NCBI GenBank assembly: GCA_030765055.1 | Contig: CM060947.1 | Location: forward strand, 266,652,840 to 266,716,839 | Reading direction: 5' to 3' | Origin: Mantis religiosa | Taxonomy: Eukaryota; Arthropoda; Insecta; Mantodea; Mantidae | Length of the DNA stretch: 64,000 nt | Shown here: piece by piece, positions 46,376 to 58,284 of the stretch | Layout: each line of letters opens with the position of its first letter | How positions within the stretch are numbered: the stretch's first letter is position 1 | Made by a program: the position numbers and the translations under genes | The notes under the pieces: model-generated | Database searches by the model: none | What the model saw: only the letters and a program-made list of their open reading frames with translations | Told to the model about the DNA's origin: nothing

Positions 46376-48078
46376 GAGAAAAACGCCGGGTACTATTTGG
46401 ACGGGTTACAGAGATGGGAAAATCGCTGGGAGAAGTGTGTAGCGTTACAAGGAGACTACGTTGAAAAGCGTCGAGTACTGTTTGGCCGGGTTACAAAGAC
46501 GGGAGCTTCGCTGGGAGAAGTGTGTACAGTTACAAGGAGAGTATGTTGAAAAACGTCGAGTACTATTTGGACGGGTTACAGAGATGAGATGCATCGCTGG
46601 GAGAAGTGTGTAGATTTACAAGGAGACTATGTTGAAAAACGCCGAGTACTATTTGGACGGGTTACAGAGATGAGAGCATCGCTGGGAGAAGTGTGTAGAG
46701 TTACAAGGAAACTATGTTGAAAAAGTTGAGTACTATCTGGACGGGTTACCGAGATGAGAGCATCGCTGGGAGAAGTGTGTACAGTTACAAGGAGACTATG
46801 TTGAAAATCGTCGAGTAGTATTTGAGCGGGATACAGAGGTGGGAGCATCGCTAGGAGAAGTGTGTAGAGTTACAAGGAGACTATGTTGAAAAACGTCGAG
46901 TACTATTTGGACGTGTTACAGAGATGGGAGCTTCGCTAGGAGAAGTGTGTAGAGTTACAAGGAGACTATGTTGAAAAACGTCGAGTACTATTTGGACGTG
47001 TTACAGAGATGGGAGCATCGCTGGGAAAAGTGTGTAGAGTTACAAGCAGACTATGTTGAAAATGGTCGAGTACTATTTGGACGGGTTACAGAGATGGGAA
47101 CATCGCTGGGAGAAGTGTGTAGAGTTACAAGGAGACTATGTTGAAAACGTCGAGTACTATTTGGACGGGTTACAGAGATGGGAACAGCGCTGGGAGAAGT
47201 GTGTAGAGTTACAAGCAGACTATGTTGAAAACGTCGAGTACTATTTGGACGGGTTACAGAGATGGGAACATCGCTGGGAGAAGTGTGTAGAGTTACAAGG
47301 AGACTATGTTGAAAACGTCGAGTACTATTTGGACGGGTTACAGAGATGGGAACATCGCTGGGAGAAGTGTGTACAGTTACAAGGAGACTATGTTGAAAAA
47401 CGCCGAGTACTATTTGGACGGGTTACAGAGATGGGAGCATCGCTGGGAGAAGTGTGTAGAGTTACAAGGAGACTATGTTGAAAAACGTCGAGTACTATTT
47501 GGACGGGTTACGGAGATGGGAGCATCGCTGGGAGAAGTGTGTACAGTTACAAGGAGACTATGTTGAAAAACGTAGAGTACTATTTGGACGGGTTACAGAG
47601 ATGGGAACATCGCTGGGAGAAGTGTGTAGAGTTACAAGGAGACTATGTTGAAAAACGTCGAGTACTATTTGGACGGGTTACAGAGATGGGTGCATCGCTG
47701 GGAGAAGTGTGTAGAGCTACAAGGAGACTATGTTGAAAAACGTCGAGTACTATTTGGACGGGTTACGGAGATGGGAGCATCGCTGGGAGAAGTGTGTAGA
47801 GTTACAAGGAGACTATGTTGAAAAACGCCGAGTACTATTTGGACGGGTTACAGAGATGGGTGCATCGCTGGGAGAAGTGTGTAGAGTTACAAGGAGACTA
47901 TGTTGAAAAACGTCGAGTACTATTTGGACGGGTTACAGAGATGAGAACATCGCTGGGAGAAGTGTGTAGAGTTACAAGGAGACTATGTTGAAAAACGTCG
48001 AGTACTATTTGGACGGGTTACAGAGATGGGAGCATCGCTGGGAGAAGTGTTTAGACTTACAAGGAGACTATGTTGAAA
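46376..48078 (+). repeat. 84/85-bp tandem array of mariner M1 C-terminus (copy C)
   Basis: About 20 units. Most are 85 bp (joint gttgaaaaacgtcgag), but a run at about 47053-47400 has 84-bp units (joint gttgaaaacgtcgag), which restores frame. There the frame 47053-47481 stays open for 142 codons and reads five repeats of VEYYLDGLQRWEHRWEKCVE plus LQGDYVEN. This is the transposase C-terminus repeated in register. Confidence 0.95.
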
Positions 48079-48147
48079 AGTTAAAATAATGCTGAAAAAA
48101 TATCCTGTATCTTTATTATGTTGGAAATCTTTCAGATCACCCGCGTA

Positions 48148-48919
48148 ATTAGTCTATTTTTGTGGAGTTAGTCTTTTCCGTGATATTGCCTTTTATAATT
48201 TTCAGTTTTTCAAAAATTACAGTTTCCCAATTGAGGAGTCACTGTTTATTCCCCCTCCGTCTTGTCCATGCTAATAGAACGCAGTTCTATTCATCAACTT
48301 TCAAAACATCTGAATGTCATTTAAGTCTACTGTACTTACAAGTGAAACGTGCGTCTATCTCGAAGCATTTAAAATTATACTAGTTTTACATGTCAAAGGC
48401 ATATTAGTATACAATATTACCTATTAAAATTACATCAAGAAGTTACTTTTAACGGAAAATAAATACGGCATGCAATATTGAGCAACAACGTGACCTTTAT
48501 TTTCAAACTAACGGTTTTTGTGATTACGTAGACTGCCTATATCTAAAAAATTATTGTAATTCAAAATGTTTGTATGTAGTGCTGGACTGAAAGTGGACGT
48601 GATGGTTGGGTACGAAAGTTTGTGTTAAATCTGTAGTGTATGATGGATGGTGTTATAGAAGTAACAAAGTTCTGTTTACTGTGTTGAGAGGATTGTCAGG
48701 AGGTCTTCTCGCCAAGGACGTTAATTCGTCATTTTTATCGCTTAGCCTTCTGGACTTCTCTCAAGTTTCTTTTGTTGGGCCAGTGTTTGATCTACGCCTC
48801 AAAAGTGAAAATGAAGCACCAGGATACAAGTCAATTTTTCACATTGTGCACCACCAAATAGCTAAAAAAGTATATATTCTGAGGAATATTTAAAGGAAAT
48901 TACCAAATTTACTGTCCCA
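48148..48919. other. Unassigned sequence
   Basis: An open frame of 95 codons (48606-48893) has no recognised domain. The N-terminal part of mariner M5 may once have occupied its right end. Confidence 0.4.
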
Positions 48920-49215
48920 AGAGATCGTACAACTTATGTACCCCGCATACTGCATGAACAACCATGGTAAAATTCAGGAATTTGGAGGAATAGAACTCTT
49001 ACCACACCCAGCATACAGCCCTAATCTCACACCATTAGATTATCATCTTTTGCGATCCATGGTTCATTTTCTACTGGGCGAAATTTTGACAACTTTGAAC
49101 CAGTGCAAGCGGGTGTCACCAAGTTCTTCGCATAAAATCTAAAGATTGGTACCATCGTGGGTAATGAATCTTGCTGAACGATGGCTGAACACCATAGAAT
49201 TTAATGTCTATACTT
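48920..49215 (+). pseudogene. Mariner family M5 transposase, C-terminal fragment
   Basis: From about 48960 the frame reads IQEFGGIELLPHPAYSPNLT then PLDYHLLRSMVHFLLGEIL, holding the third catalytic Asp of a mariner. After a stop the C-terminus continues with MNLAERWLNTIEFNVYT. The region around the second Asp (48920-48955) is frameshifted. It differs from the other mariners here, so it counts as a separate family. Ends lost; it abuts M6. Confidence 0.85.
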
Positions 49216-49377
49216 TGAAAACTAGTTACGGGGGTGGGTCAAAAAGTAATGCCTCCTATTTTTTCTCTTTTAATTGCCAAGAACATTGAATCCAATTTAC
49301 ATAGCTTGAAAACTACAACATTGACGATTAATTTGTCACTATTCAATATCATCTCGGTCCTCTTCCACAGTTTTGGT

Positions 49378-50645
49378 TCACCTTTTAACTAGGGCATGTA
49401 TTCCAGTGTGGAAAAACACACGGTCTTGCATCCTAAGCCATTGACGCACGGACGTTTTCACAGCCTCCTCATCTTTAAAATGAATCCCACGATGAGCTTC
49501 CTTTAGTGGCCCGAACAGATGAAAGTCTGATGTTGCCAGGTCAGTGAGGTAAGACTTAGCATCCCAATATCTCAATTTTTGCAGTGGTAAATGTAGTGTG
49601 TAGTGTTTAACGCCCGCTTTTACTATATACGGCACCGCAGGCGATGACACTGATGATACATTAGATGAAGATGGAGCACCGGTGGAATGAGATGGCGGGG
49701 GAAACCGGAGATCCCGGAGAAAACCCACCCCTAGCGCCGTGTTTTCCACCACAAATCTCACTTTGCGGTCGCCTGGGATCTAACCCGAGCCGCCTTGGTG
49801 TGAGACAAGCGGTCTAACCACTGAGCCACGGCGCGGCCGCTTGTGCAGTGGTGTAACGGCTGGTGTGTGGTCTTGCATTGTCATGCAAAAGAAGAACATC
49901 CGCCATAGTTTTTGTTGGGCGAACTCGGCGAAGACGTGCTTTCAGCTTTTTGAGTGTTCTGACGTATTGGACAGAATTTTTTGTGCATCCCTGCTCCAAA
50001 AAATCAATCATGAGCACACCCTCTGCATCCCAAAACACTGTTTCCAGAACTTTCCCTGCTGACCGCTGAGTTTTGAATTTTTTTCTTCGGTTACGTTATG
50101 TGATGCCGTTACATTTACTGCCTCTTTGATTCAGGTTAAAAAAATGAACCCAGGTTTCGTCTCCAGTAACAGTTTTTACCAGAAACTCCTCTCCCTCCAA
50201 ATTGAAGCGCTGCAAGTGTTCGGAGGCTATTGTTTTCCTTGTTTCTTTGTTTTGGGCGGTTAACATTCTTGGTGCCCAACGTGAACAAAGTATTGATTAA
50301 ACCAGTTGTTGAATAATCGTCATCACACTACCTTTACTGAGGAAGGTAATGTGACACAATTCACTTGTTGTAACCCGGCGATCACCACGAATGATGTCAT
50401 CGACTCGCTGAATGTTGCCTGGAGTCACTGCAGTCACTGGCCGGCCGCTTCGCTTTTCATCTGCCAATGGTGTTTGCCCTTCAGCTTCGTTACAGCGACG
50501 AACCCATCGTCTAACAGTACTGACATCCACCGTTGCATCACCATACACATTTTTAGCCTTTCGTGAATGCGAATTGGCGTTTCACCTTCCGCAGGCAAAA
50601 ATTCAATCACAGAACGCTGTTTAATACGAATGTCGATGTCAGCCA
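49378..50645 (-). pseudogene. Mariner M6 transposase
   Basis: The start complementary to 50643-50645 (MADIDIRIKQRSVIEFL) opens a helix-turn-helix domain (IRIHERLK..YGDATVDVSTVRRWVRRCNE), after one frameshift near 50550. A second DNA-binding unit follows (GDRRVTTSELCH). The first catalytic site TVTGDETWVHFFN (about 50155) and second LLLHDNARPHTS (about 49880) are intact. SINE-1 is inserted between the second and third sites; beyond it the third reads LATSDFHLFGPLKEAHRG (Asp kept). All three catalytic Asp survive, but the SINE, a frameshift and stops break the protein. Confidence 0.91.
49589..49843 (-). mobile_element. SINE-1, reverse copy in mariner M6
   Basis: Duplications tgcagtggt (49580-49588 and 49844-49852). 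tRNA-like head at its right end (complement of gtctaaccactgagccac). It interrupts the M6 transposase between its second and third catalytic motifs. Confidence 0.92.
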
Positions 50646-50812
50646 TTTTGCAAGAAGATGCAGTGCTGCCACCTGTTGACATAGGCAGTTACTTCTGCAG
50701 AGGATTGGAGAAGAAGGTTTGAGGAATTGCGTCAAATTCAAAGTTTTTACATAACTTACTTATTTAAGGGAAAAAGAATAGGAGGCTTTACGTTTTGAGC
50801 CATCATCGAGTA

Positions 50813-51901
50813 TGCCTTTCAGAACATATTTTAAATAATTAAAAATGGCATTACTCATAAGACAATATCTATAAACGTGACATTTCGTAGAGGTTTTTGT
50901 GTAATCCAATTATACTTTCTCCGTTCAATAATCGTTTGATTCCATCTACGGTAATTTTTGTGTTTGATATCAGGCTGTGCTTCACTTGGTGTGGATAAAC
51001 AAATGCCAGCGACCCAGTAAGAGCACATAGCGTGTGAGGTAACTACTTTCCGTTTAGTGTACGAATAATTTATTTGGCTGAGAAAGTCATAAATTAGTTT
51101 GGTAACTATGGAAGTGACGCCTTGTTTACAGCTTATTTGCATTTTACTTTAAAAATGCAATTTTATTGAAACAGCCACCTGCCAATGCAATGAATGCCAT
51201 TATATCTACAGAATTTTAGGTACAAAGCATTGCCTACTCTGTCTAAATGCCATAGAAATTAGACAGTAGCTATCCTCTACACAAATTCTTTGGAACCCAT
51301 CGCTAGTATAAGAACTACCTCCACGAAAGCACTCTGCAGGATATTGATTAATTGCTTGGACTAAAAACGTGAAATAATCGCATGTTAACGAGATAGAATG
51401 CAACACAGCACTTGAATTTATTATCTGCAACATAATTCAGTTAAGGTATCCGTTAATAAAGGCAAAAGAAATTCAAAACAGCGGGGTCCTGTGTTCCCAA
51501 AATGAAAATAGGAATAGCTGATAAGGAATGACGCATTGACGTCACGAATTTGTACATCCAAAGGTTAAAGAGAAGGCTTTATATGCTGCAGGGGGTTACG
51601 TCCTTACCACAGATTTACTTCCTCTGTCTCGTATAATGGGTAGAGGAAGCAATGCAGTCTACCCAAAATTAAGTATATTAGAATTCAGCGGAGGTACATG
51701 CTTTGCGACCACTGTAAAAATAGAAAGGTTATGTCGGTGTATATAACATAAATTCAGTAAACAAAATTCGATTAAATAAACACCTTGGTGTACAAATTCA
51801 GCAATTTCAGAGATTCCATATAAAGATTTTCAAACAAATAATCCCACTTTACACACTTTTAGAAAAAGCTGAATAGCTTTAAATAGAAACAAATGAAATC
51901 C
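50813..51901. other. Unassigned AT-rich sequence
   Basis: Short open frames at 50855-51142 and 51206-51433 (minus) have no recognised domain. No repeats seen. Confidence 0.45.
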
Positions 51902-53153
51902 TGTCTCGAGTTCCAGACGTTCATGTTAGGTTATCGTGATAAGGTTTTAGCACAGATTTTTCTCTTATCCTGAAACATTACTGTTTGGTAACTCTAAGCT
52001 CTATGTATCCTGTACTTATTTGAACATCATTTCATTCATCGTCCGATATGACTTAACGTTGGAGGTTTTCTCTTATCCTGAAAAATGAATGTCTGGTAAC
52101 TCTAAGCCCTATGTACCCTGTACTCATCTCAACATCATTTCATTCATCGTTCGATATGACTTAACGTTGGAGGTTTTCTCCTATCCTGAAAGATGAATGT
52201 CTGGTAACTCTAAGCCCTATGTACCCTGTACTCATCTCAACATCATTTCATTCATCGTTCGATATGACTTAACGTTGGAGGTTTTCTCCTATCCTGAAAG
52301 ATGAATGTCTGGTAACTCTAAGCCCTATGTACCCTGTACTCATCTCAACATCATTTCATTCATCGTTCGATATGACTTAACGTTGGAGGTTTTCTCTTAT
52401 CCTGAAAGATGAATGTCTGGTAACTCTAATCCCTATGTACCCTGTACTCATCTCAACATCATTTCATTCATCGTCCGATATGACTTAACGTTGGAGGTTT
52501 TCTCTTATCCTGAAAGATGAATGTCTGGTAACTCTAAGCCCTATGTACCCTGTACTTATCTCAACATCATTTCATTCATCGTTCGATATGACTTAACGTT
52601 GGAGGTTTTCTCTTATCCTCAAAGGTGAATGTCTGGTAACTCTAAGCTCTATGTACCTTGTACTCATTTGAACATCATTTCATTCATCGTCCGATATGAC
52701 TTAACTTTGGAGGTGTTCTCTTATCCTGAAAGATGAATGTCTAGTAACTCTAAGCTCTATGTATCCTGTAGTTATTTGAACATCATTTCATTCATCGTCC
52801 GATATGACTTAACTTTGGAGGTGTTCTCTTGTCCTGAAATATGAATGTCTGGTAACTCTAAGCTCTATGTACCCTGTATTCATTTGAACATCATTTCATT
52901 CATCATCCGATATAACTTAACGTTGGAGGTTTTCTCTTATCCTGAAAGATGAATGTCTGGTAACTCTAAGCTCTATGTACCCTGTACTCATTTGAACATC
53001 AAATCATTCATCGTCCGATATGACTTAACGTTGGAGGTTTTCTCTTATCCTGAAAGATGAATGTCTGGTAACTCTAAGCTCTATGTACCCTGTACTTATT
53101 TGAACATCATTTCATTCATCGTCCGATATGACTTAACGTTGGAGGAGTAAATA
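51902..53153 (+). repeat. 108-bp tandem array inside a SINE-2 (array 3)
   Basis: At the left, a decayed SINE-2 head and linker (ctcgagttccagacg, then gataaggttttagcac at about 51938) leads into about 11 units. The right end (gttggaggagtaaa) parallels the 3' end of single-unit SINE-2 (gttggaggacgtaaaa at 54105). The array is thus placed within one SINE. Some units share catctcaacatcattt variants (52127-52566), a local homogenised block. Confidence 0.9.
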
Positions 53154-53899
53154 AAAGAAAACATATAGTACACTAGTGACTACAATTGAACTAAGCTTAT
53201 TCTTCAATTAATTGTTTTTACTTTATAACAAATGAAGCGAGCTTTTATACATTAGTCGTACAATTTCAGAGGGCGAAAGTCACACAGACAGTGCAGGAGT
53301 GCTGAGGTCACGTGGTGTTGTTTATGTCTAAAGTTCTTATATTAATCTGTAATAGATGGAAGAATAAAGTAATCATGAGCTGTTAGAGGGGAACGTCTAG
53401 TGCACGTAAGACATACGTCGTTACTCTTCTGTTTCTCTGTTGTCTCAGAGGCAAGTTTTGTGTTTATCATCAAGGTTCATATCTCACGTACTTTATAACC
53501 ACTCGTCCGTTTTACAGCTTCTCCGTCTTCTACGTAATATTACTTCGCTTATTAAGAATGAAATATTTTTTTGAGAAACTTTCAGCCGTCTTAGCTCCAT
53601 GAAGATCCACACTTTACTACTAAACTTCCACTCACAAAACGAGAGTTTAAGTTTCTTTTTCCTGGTACACTTACTAAAAGTTCTGAAATATCGCAAATCT
53701 TGTAAGAAATCCTGATATTTAAAATACATGACCAACTGTACTGCTACTTTCGAGATGTTTTGGGGAAGCAAGCCTACTGAAAAGGTGATTAGAAATCCAA
53801 GTTTGAGAGGTTACCTCTCTACCATCATTAGGATATTTCAATCAATGTTATAACCTCAACTGTAAGACTGGATATAACACAAACATCAACAAAGACAAA
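53154..53899. other. Unassigned sequence
   Basis: A 92-codon minus-strand frame (53771-53493) has no recognised domain. Nothing else seen. Confidence 0.45.
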
Positions 53900-54128
53900 A
53901 CACCCCGCCTCAGTAGCCTAGACGGCAGCGCGTCTGCCTCACGTCTAACAGGTCTCGAGTTGGATTCTCGGTCAATGTGAGTTACCTGGATAAGGTTTTT
54001 CGCGGTTTGCCCTTATCCTGAAATACGAATGTGGGTACCTCTACGCTCTAGGGACCCTGGGCTCATTTGAACATCATTCCATTCTTCGTCCGATTGGACT
54101 TAACGTTGGAGGACGTAAAATTACAACA
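53900..54128 (+). mobile_element. SINE-2, single body unit
   Basis: Head with ctcagtagcctagacggcag (A-box region) and gagttggattctcgg (B-box region), then one body unit. Flanked by aaagacaaa (53891-53899 and 54129-54137). Confidence 0.9.
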
Positions 54129-54260
54129 AAAGACAAATCACAACCAAAACTCGTATCACTGAACAAAAGACTGTTTTCAGTAAATTAACTGTCAGGTCAG
54201 GAGATGGCGTGAGTATAGAAAATTAATTTGGTCAAAGAAACGTAACTACTTTCTTGATGA

Positions 54261-54785
54261 TCAAGCTGTACGTCTGTGCTTCTTAAGTCGAAGAATTTCC
54301 ATTTTAAGGCCGTTTTCAAGAGAATCTGAACTGAAATCCAGCATCACGATTAAGCGTGCTCCTTTCGGAGGAAATGGCCAAGCCTCCTTAACTCTCCGCT
54401 CCCAATAACTGTTGCATTTTGCCAAGATGGTCGTCTTCCAAAAGTTAGCTCTATGGTCGTTATCAAAACAAATATCTGCCTGTCCAGACTTCTCAGATTG
54501 CATTAAACGAATGCTCCGTTCATGTTCGTTTACTCTGGTAGCGATGATCCTTCCGGTTTGTCCTATATACGCAGTCCCACATTCACAGGGAATGCGGTAC
54601 ACTCCCGAAACTTGGAAGTCCAGTTTGTTTTTCACTGGTCTCAACAGATGTTTAATCTTCGGAGGTCGTTTGTGGATGTTCCTGATGTATTTGACGAGAA
54701 ATCTAATGATTTGTTTCCTTACAAAGCACTCCACTGCCAGTAGAGGGTCTAGCTCTGATCTCACTTGAGACCGAAGATCGGACAT
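54261..54785 (-). pseudogene. Penelope-like element, GIY-YIG endonuclease domain
   Basis: An uninterrupted 174-codon frame. After an N-terminal linker (FLVKYIRNIHKRPPKIKHLL, RPVKNKLDFQ) comes the GIY-YIG domain: GVYRIPCECGTAYIGQTGRI with Cys pair and core motif, the conserved Arg/Glu region (ATRVNEHERSIRL), and ANFWKTTILAKCNSYWERRVKEAW near the end. The C-terminal tail is basic. No reverse transcriptase remains upstream: a CT microsatellite follows at 54821. The domain itself looks undamaged, so it may be a young 5'-truncated copy. It shares design with the copy at 37720-40030 but lacks an array. Confidence 0.88.
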
Positions 54786-54820
54786 TCAGGATTTTAATGT
54801 CCAGTCGCGACGTCTTTCCC

Positions 54821-54842
54821 TCTCTCTCTCTCTCTCTCTCTC
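54821..54842 (+). repeat. (TC)n microsatellite
   Basis: Eleven perfect tc units next to the Penelope fragment. Confidence 0.97.
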
Positions 54843-55039
54843 AACATAGTCTTTGATTGTGTACCTGAGATCTAGATGGCACCTTAGTCACGTCTCCACA
54901 GACAGATGGCAGTTTCATCACATGTCTATAGCGCCCTTAGTGTTAGACAACAATGTCTAGTTCTGTAAGTGTTTTGTAAGGAAGGATAATATACGACAGA
55001 AGATGAGGTTGAAGTTATATATAAGCCATCTGATGTGTT

Positions 55040-55720
55040 ATTTTATGTGTCTAGAAGCAGCCTCGGGCGTTTGTAGCACTCTCCAGATCGATGTCGTACT
55101 CACCTAGACCGCGGATGAGGGAGTTAAGTTGTGGGAGAGGTTGATAGAAGGAACGTGAATGGGTATGGATGTAGTCTGCTATTGTGGGTATACGTAGGTC
55201 AGGTCGGATAACTAGATTGGAGTCTGTGGCAATGCGGAGGAATCGGGATTGTAGAATTTCAAGACGGTGTACGTGAGACTTGGCTGCAACTGGCGTATGT
55301 GATGGCTGGTCGGAGTACTTGCTTATACAGAAGCAGTTTTGTAGACAGAGACATCACCGATCGTTGGTTATAGAGAGGGTACAGCATACCCATTCTTTTG
55401 TTAACTTTATTAGCCACATATGTAATGTGGTCTCTCCACGTCAATTTAATGTCGAGTAGAACACGTGAGATTTCCAAAGGATGTCTTCACCAGCTAGACG
55501 AATTGGTCGTCGTCGAGAGAAGGTAATGGCCTGGCTGTTCTGTGGGTGGACGCGTAGACGCCAACATTTGAACCAGATGGTGAGGAGCTCGGCCTATTTT
55601 TGAATCCTGCGAGTACACAGGTTGGGCTCTGATGACCTGGAGGTTACAGATGTATCGTGAGCAAAGAGATACAGCGAGCAGCGTGGCAGGGATGGTAAGG
55701 TGTGACAATCTTCAATGGAC
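55040..55720 (-). pseudogene. LINE-C ORF2 fragment (jockey-like)
   Basis: The minus strand reads, over two frames: a decayed catalytic box (LYLFAHDTSV where F/YADDT is expected), then WRLRVHPQNSQAITFSRRRP, the motif following the catalytic box, then LLDIKLTWRDHITYVANKVN, STKLLLYKQVLRPAITYA, and a C-terminal block (FLRIATDSNLVIRPDLRIPT, IADYIHTHS). These are ordered RT and thumb blocks of a jockey-type LINE. One catalytic Asp is changed to His. Its sequence differs from LINE-A and LINE-B, so three LINE lineages are in the window. Confidence 0.87.
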
Positions 55721-55828
55721 TAACAAGTGTTTGTGATGAAGCGACATCTGCCAGTCATTTATTGAGCCAGAAGTACAGTTACCTACAACTCTGTGGACAT
55801 GTGAAGAACAAGATTGTACGGTACATAC

Positions 55829-57085
55829 GACGGCAGTTCAATAATAAATGATCATAACTTTTTTACGGTCAAAATTTTTCACACTATAATTCAAACATAT
55901 TATATTCTGTTAGCTTAATGTGGAACAAACACGCCTTAGTAGTTTCATTGTTGGTACTCCTGGTTTCCACCTGTGAGAACCAGGCAAGTTCAGACATGTT
56001 CAGTATAGCCTACCGCTACAATGGAACAATATTCGGCTTTGAAGTTCTGGTTCCGTCTCAACAAATCTTCAGTTGAGGCCTATACAATGTTACAGGAGGC
56101 TTATGGAGAGTCTGTTCTTCCCTACAGCTCAGCTCGAAGGTGGTTTAAAATGTTTAAAGAGGGGAGACAGTCAGTTTCAAAGGAAGGTGGACCCTCTGCT
56201 CCAGTTACTGCTCTTACGGAAGAAAACATCAAAACTACTGGTGCCATTGTCTGAGAGGATCGACGAATTACCTTAAGATCACTTTCTGAAATACTGAACA
56301 TTTCATTGGGTGCCACCAACACGTTGGTGACAGAAACATTACACATGAGACGCGTTTGTACGCGATGGGTTCCAAGACTGTTGATTCCTGAACAAAAGGA
56401 CATTCGCATGCAGGTGAAGACCTGGAGTTTCTTTCAAACGTAATCACTGTTGATGAAACTTGGCTACTTCATTTTGATCCTGAGAGCTAACAGCGAAGCT
56501 CAGTGTGCAAATCTCCTTCATCACCAACCCCCCAAAAATGGCTAATTTGGTTGCTTCTGCTGTGGAAGTTGTGATCATCTCATTCTTTAATATTCATGGA
56601 ATGGTTTATCAGCATGTTGTACCTGCACACACATCAGTAACTGGACAATACTACTGGGATGTCCTGAAAACATTGCAAGTCCACAAAAAGACCACATTTC
56701 CTTGGAGCAGGCTGGATGCTGCACCACGATAATGCTCGGCCGCATATTGCCTATGTTGTTGCTGAATATCTTGCAAAAATCAACGTGAAGTACATCCCTC
56801 ACCCTCCCTATAGTGTGGATTTAGCCCAATGTGACTGTTTTCTATTCCCTAACTCGAAGAAACCCCTTCGTGGGAGGCATTATCCATCATCAGAATCAGT
56901 GGTGAAGGCTGCGGAGGCGATTTTGAAGGATATCTCAAAAACTGTTTTCCAGCATGTCTTTGAAGACAGTCAGAAGCGCTGGGACAGGTACATCGCATTC
57001 AGCGGAGATTATTTTGAGAAGGACCATCAAAATTATGGGGATGAGTGAAGGTACGTTGTGGTGTTTCTTTATTAAACAGCCCGCG
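55829..57085 (+). mobile_element. Mariner M4 copy d
   Basis: 1257 bp. Ends cgacggcagttcaataataa (55829) and the complement of tttattaaacagcccgcg (57085), with TA at 55827-55828 and 57086-57087. No nested insertion and no array. Confidence 0.9.
56021..57048 (+). pseudogene. Mariner M4 transposase, copy d
   Basis: The first frame (56021-56251) encodes MEQYSALKFWFRLNKSSVEA, MLQEAYGES and ARRWFKMFKE, the helix-turn-helix region, ending in a stop where copy c has an arginine codon. Later pieces include VDETWLLHFDPES (first Asp kept), MLHHDNARPHIAYVVAEYLA (second kept) and LAQCDCFLFPN (third kept) within the open frame 56716-57048, which ends at the natural stop (YGDE). A deletion of about 40 bp near 56412 and several frameshifts inactivate it. 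It is the M4 copy with all three catalytic residues present. Confidence 0.92.
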
Positions 57086-57087
57086 TA

Positions 57088-57729
57088 GATGAGAACCTGA
57101 AGGTCTTTAACACATCGAGCCACGAGGTATCTCCGTAATAATGTGACCACATAAAAAAGCCGATGTGATATTAACATGTCTCCAAAAGAAGTTGATATTA
57201 AACGCCTTAAAGAAGTGACTTTATGTGGGAAATACTGTATATTTAGTGGTCTTAATCTGTCAGAAGGGCCTATGGAAGTCCGCCTGAAGGAGGACCTCCT
57301 GTTGATCTAACCCCCACAACTGACCTTTGATGGGTGGAGGTCTCGAGGGAGATCTTTCATGGAGGACAGTTTCATTTGGGTCAGTCCCATTCCTGTAGCG
57401 ATTTAATAAGTGGAAGAAAAGAGTGGAGGACAAAGTTTACGACCTCCTTCCGCTACTCTACTTTCTCTTGCCATAAATTTTGTCGGGAGCACTCCCGCTC
57501 TACAGTGGTCCTTGGATCTTGGCACAAAACACAGCGTGTTGTTCAAGCAAACCTCTTATCTCTCCTCAACTATGCATCCCATTAAACAAAACGATATTTT
57601 AAACCACGATTATAAATATCTCTAATTTCTCTACTATTGTACAGGTTGCAGTATTCTATTTTTGAGCTAAATCACAAAGATTCCATAAACTATTTCATCC
57701 AGCATTTACTTGTAAAGTTACACATTAAA
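57088..57729. other. Unassigned sequence
   Basis: No supported feature; short frames around 57334-57625 look random. Confidence 0.45.
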
Positions 57730-58240
57730 AATATAAATTAACCTACTAAATTAACACTTCAATATTAAGGAGGAATAAAATGTCACTTTAACTACTGCAT
57801 CGATAAAATACAATCACTAGGTGTACATTTCAAGTATAATATTTATTGTAGTTTTAACATTTAGTAATGAAATGTACAGCTACAACTTGTATTCATTCAG
57901 TAATTAATAAATATTTTGCTACATGTTCACATTCTACTGACAATACATTCGTCAATGCAGCTTTCTGAAATGAAAATCAAATTAACCTAGAAACGACTAG
58001 CCAACATCGATTGTCTCATATTAGCAGGCGGCCTTGGTCTAAATAGCTCTATTTTCCAGAAAATAACATTACAAATAATTTTACTATTTTATTATAGTTT
58101 AAATGAATGAGTAGTAAGTCTTTTTAATGATTAGGGTAAGTGTTGGACAAAACATTGTATGGTACAAGACTTATTTATACACTCGCGGAAATTAACAAAC
58201 CTTCCACTCGTCGTTAAAACACGTCTTCAATCAGTACTAT
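57730..58240 (+). repeat. Dispersed repeat DR1, long copy
   Basis: Near-collinear with 21436-21950 (aattaacctactaaa ... attaacaaaccttccactcg). Confidence 0.85.
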
Positions 58241-58284
58241 CAGACATAACTATGATACTTATTAGTCCATTTAAAAGTGGAATA

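Larger units (their letters stand above)
44458..48145 (+). mobile_element. Mariner M1 copy C with 20-unit array and nested insertion
   Basis: Inverted repeats cgagagtggtctgtaaggtt (44458) and the complement of atctttcagatcacccgcg (ending 48145), with TA directly outside both ends (44456-44457, 48146-48147). The total of 3.69 kb is a mariner plus a 790-bp insertion at 44751-45540 and a 1.7-kb array. The intact TA edges show that this oversized version is a complete element. Confidence 0.92.
49229..50810 (-). mobile_element. Mariner M6 with SINE-1 inserted
   Basis: Termini cgggggtgggtcaaaaagta (49229) and the complement of ctttacgttttgagccatca (near 50810), with TA at 49227-49228 and 50811-50812. 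Length 1582 bp, or about 1.32 kb without the SINE and its duplication. Confidence 0.9.

Noticed and set aside
48606..48893. 95-codon plus-strand frame
   Set aside because: No recognisable motif and no link to the mariner M5 fragment downstream in a consistent frame.
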